From assembly GCF_031877795.1 (NCBI RefSeq), contig NC_133931.1, positions 70,717,429-70,781,428 on the forward strand: a stretch of DNA of 64,000 nt, in the 5' to 3' direction. Every line of letters starts with the position of its first letter. The first letter of the stretch is position 1. Positions 60,586 through 64,000 of this stretch are shown here, in pieces. The position numbers and the translations under genes were made by a program. The notes beneath the pieces were generated by a model. The model was not told where the DNA came from. It saw nothing but the letters and a program-made list of their open reading frames with translations, and made no database searches. The DNA comes from Strix aluco (taxonomy: Eukaryota > Chordata > Aves > Strigiformes > Strigidae).

Positions 60586-63500
60586 CTGTCTTTATTTCAA
60601 CCCATGAGTTTTCTCACTTTTAATCTTCTGATTTTTCTCCCCCATCCTGCTGTGAGGGGAGTGAGTGAGCAGCTCTGTGGTGCTTAGTTGCTGACTGGGG
60701 TTAAACCACAACAACCATGTTGGGGATGATCATCTCACTGATGTGAACATTGTGACCAGAAGTTACTCAGTCTGGATTACTATTATGCAAGCACCCTTTC
60801 CTGTTGCTTCTCAGGACCTCATTTCACAAACTTTAAACCTAGTTTATGTTTTAATTAATTGAAATGTAATATGAGCTGATCTCTTGATGAAAGGTGTTTC
60901 AGTATTTGTACACTGACCTGTCACTAAATTCCACAAGAATCCATGTGATACATTTCCATTTTTAAAAGGACACTGTCATGGTAGAAAATGAGTTTAACCG
61001 TTACAACTTCTGCAGACATTTCAGTTGCACCTGTGGCTGCTTACTGCAGTGCTAACCTGTAGTGGTATCTTCACTGCAGTCCTCATCGGGAGGATGAGCA
61101 AGATCCAAGACAGTAGTGGCTGATCACTTTACAGCATCTTTAAAAATCCAAAGTTTCTTTCTAAAAGGGTTTCTTAATCTCACCTGTGCAATTACCAGTA
61201 TTTTAATGTCTGTGATCTTCAACCTTTTTCTCCTTGACAGATATTTATTCAATAGCATTGGGCCAAAAACTAGAATAATGTGCAGTCTTGTTACAGCCAC
61301 TCAGCTCGCTGTTTGTTCTGTTATCTGTGTAATCAGAACTGGAATTACTCATTCAGGATAGCCAGTGCTGCTGTCTTAGTTACTCCATGCTTGTCTTCCT
61401 TTGGATCATTTTCTTATTCTGCACAAAAGGTATGTGCTGATTAGATTAATCCGCTGTTTAGAGAATGGCCCCCTACTTATTCCCTCAGTATGCTTTGCAT
61501 TTGATTTTTCTCATACAACCTACTCTGTTTGAGTGAGTCTGTCTTTTTTGGTCTTTCTGGCCTTGTTCTGACTGCTACTCTGTTTAGTGGACGTTCTTCT
61601 CATGTACAACATGCTATCAGGAAGTGTGTGTAGTGTCACTTTCAAATCACTGAAAATGTGAGTGCTTTTAAATATGGCAACAGTCCATGCAGGTTCTCTA
61701 TTTAAAATAAGTAAATAAAATTCGGTGACATCTTGCGTTTTAATTCATTTCATATGTTCTTTATTGCTCTAATACAGTTCTGAAGGCACCATGCTAGTAA
61801 GTCATGCCGTGTAGGTACCTATTATATTAGCTCATTTTTGTAAATATTACGATTGTAAAATTGTCATTTTGGTCTTCGTGTGCGTGAGCTATTATCACCT
61901 TATATTGATGGCAGTCAGTGTGGATTATTTTGATATGTTAATTTATAAATTTCAGTACATACTTTTTCTTCTATATGTTTTTCTAGTTGAGTGTTAAGTT
62001 TTCTGGCCTATGTTGTTACTTTTTTTTTAAAATATCTTCAAAGTATTAACTCTTGATTTACTGGAACTACAGCAGTGTTGTAAAATTGTCAGTGTGTAGA
62101 CCTGAGGCTTCACTCCCAGCTCTTCCAGAATTATTAGGAACAAATCATCTGACCTTGCCATGATAAGAATTTATTTCTAAAAATTTCTCAGTGGTAAAGG
62201 AGACATATCTACCACTGCTAAAGCATTGGAAAGTACTTAATTTTATTCATAAGATATGTCATCTTAATTGTTTCCTAATGTAAAGTATTGCATATGACAG
62301 CTTTTTTTTCCTCTTGGCAACTTTACTATTCTCAGCTAGTAATGTCACTGTTTATATTTTTTCTTATGCTTTAAAAATAGTCTTACGCTTCTTAGCTGCA
62401 TCACTTGCAACCTTGTCTTTACCTTTCCATATTGTTTTTATGAATATAGTTTCTAATTTACTGCTACCCATTTAAAGTTCATCTGTTTTGTGGTTTGTTT
62501 GGGGTTTTTTCCTAAAAAAAAGTATTAGTTGTCTCTTCATTGTGGGATTGTAGCCTTTTGCCTGTTGCATAGATTCTTGAACACCTAATTTTCATTAATA
62601 CTTTTATTCTGGAAGACATCTGATAGTTGTAAAGTAATCAAAATACTGTTTAGGGTATAGATACCGCTTTAAAGAAGAAGTAGGTAACTCTTCCACTCCT
62701 ACTTTGCAAGACAAATTTGTTAATTTGTTACCTACCATCCATTAGGGCTCAGATATGTTTAAGAGGAGTATATCAGTAGCTCAGCTTCTAGTTACTGCAT
62801 GTACTTAGCACTATTCATTTTGTACACAAATAAGCTAATGGTAGTTCAGGCAGCTAATTGTGAAAATCTACACTGCAGGATTTTTGTGTAATTCTAAAGT
62901 AACTTCACCCTCACCCATAATTACAGACATAAACTGCTTAGATAACTATACACAGACCTGTTGATCACTTATTAACATATAAACAAAATTTGTGTTGCTT
63001 TAATTGGTTAGTTTCTCTTACAGAAACTGTCTTCAAAATAGAGAAGAATATGGTTTAGATGGTACAATTTGGAAAAAATGCAAGTTAAAATATTATTGTA
63101 ATATTTAAAATATTGCAACTTTGTTAATTTTTTTATGCCTATGGCAGATGTTTAGACTGAAACCTAATCGAAACTGGACACCTTTGCCCCTTTGTTTTTC
63201 AAAACTACAAGCACCTCAGAACTGAAGTTTTGTCAGCATTCCTGATTTGAGCATTTAATTTTTCTGGTGTTAGAACTCAGCATTATAACTACATACATGA
63301 TGCTAGCCAGGAGTTTTGAAGTTTCTTTTGTGGTGAGCCCGGAAATTCAGACTTCCTGTAGAAATACCAAAATGTCATAGTCTGGTTTGTATTTTTTCAG
63401 TAACTGTTTTTCTTCTCCACTTGCACAAATATTTAAAGACATATTTTTATATTTACAGTAGTTGCTCAAATCAATTAAAGTGTAGAGTGTTAGGCATGGA

Positions 63501-64000
63501 ACTTGGAAACATCTGCCTTCCTTATGTTTTCTCTGTCAAATCCTTGCTAGGATTGCTTTCTCCTTGTTGGAGCATGTCATACTGTTAAAGCAGTAACTCT
63601 TATCAGCTTGACACATGAGGATTACGTTTTTGCTTTTGAGAAATGAATTGTTTTTTCCAGCATGCTGGTGAAGGCAAAAGATAGTACAGATAGTCTGCTA
63701 TGTCCATTTCACCTTTTGTCATCTACGTAGTCAAAATCAGATATTTTTTTTTCTTGCGGGCTTTTACAGTATCAGAATGTGATCTCTGCCACTGTATGTG
63801 ATATGGTAATGCTAGCTGCTGAAGAATAGCCTTGAGGATGTGGGTTTACATAGCTTACTGGTCGATCTCATGGTTATTTGTTGTATGTTCAGTGGCCAAT
63901 TAAATCTAACTTTGGAAAAACTGCTGTGTTCTGTGCCTATGCTGTCTGAAGCTTTATATGTGATTCTGCAGAAACACTGGTTGGATGCTCAGCACTCAAC

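Larger units (their letters stand above)
60123..60713 (+). mobile_element. Solo LTR of an avian endogenous retrovirus (591 bp)
   Basis: It starts TGTGCTGGTTTTGG and ends TTAAACCACAACA, the terminal motifs of a common avian ERV LTR family, with canonical TG...CA ends. Flanks GCCAT (60118-60122) and ACCAT (60714-60718) look like a 5-bp target-site duplication with one mismatch. Inside are TATAAA at 60394-60399 and ATTAAA at 60580-60585, in the order expected for U3-R-U5 on the + strand. No internal retroviral genes are next to it, so it is a recombined solo LTR. It lies in LPCAT1 intron 9 in gene sense. The family name is not assigned. Confidence 0.85.
57522..64000 (+). other. LPCAT1 intron 9, incomplete
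   Basis: It starts with donor GTAAGT and runs off the window without a recognisable exon 10. It contains the solo LTR (60123-60713) and a candidate alternative terminal exon (58138-58198). Open frames flanking or crossing the LTR (59739-60170, 60258-60518) are not genes I can support. Confidence 0.75.

Noticed and set aside
61225..61290. AATAGCATTGGGCCAAAAACTA as a possible CR1 internal fragment
   Set aside because: The match is short and the flanks do not continue the consensus convincingly.
1..64000. CRISPR arrays, operons, phage or novel multi-gene systems
   Set aside because: The window is a bird-like nuclear locus with one split gene and no direct-repeat/spacer array or clustered compact genes.

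Overview
The window is vertebrate nuclear DNA, almost certainly from a bird. It contains one split gene with GT-AG introns, a CpG-island promoter, several CR1 LINE copies (including the ATTCTGTG octamer tail of avian CR1), and a solo LTR of a type I recall from passerine and other neoavian genomes. Most of the rest is AT-rich non-coding DNA. I see no bacterial-style operons, CRISPR arrays or phage genes. I could not recognise any tRNA or rRNA gene.

The one gene I can support is LPCAT1 (lysophosphatidylcholine acyltransferase 1) on the + strand. Nine coding exons (22484-22600, 29270-29412, 30951-31165, 41097-41209, 42716-42776, 45299-45357, 51050-51084, 53695-53749, 57439-57521) join in one uninterrupted frame. 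They encode about the first 293 residues: the N-terminal membrane segment and the whole acyltransferase domain with its HxxxxD and EGTC motifs. The C-terminal EF-hand region, stop codon and 3' UTR must lie beyond base 64000. Boundaries were set by reading frame, splice consensus and recalled similarity to human LPCAT1.

Layout: 1-20 kb is intergenic, with no gene I can recognise. It carries relics of CR1 LINEs of several ages and a candidate minus-strand solo LTR near 7.7-8.05 kb. From 20.43 to 21.73 kb lies an unusually long (about 1.3 kb) ancient CR1 copy on the minus strand, directly upstream of the LPCAT1 promoter. A CpG island spans about 21.95-22.9 kb and holds an NRF1-type palindrome, a G-quadruplex-type run, a CG-dinucleotide run and a 22-base C tract. 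From 22.6 to 64 kb the window is LPCAT1 introns and exons, with CR1 pieces in introns 1, 5, 6 and 8 and a well-preserved solo LTR in intron 9.

No new multi-gene system was found. The most interesting leads concern LPCAT1 processing and promoter architecture: an in-frame tandem splice acceptor at exon 3, a 32-bp candidate poison exon in intron 3, a candidate alternative last exon after exon 9, and the promoter DNA-structure cluster.
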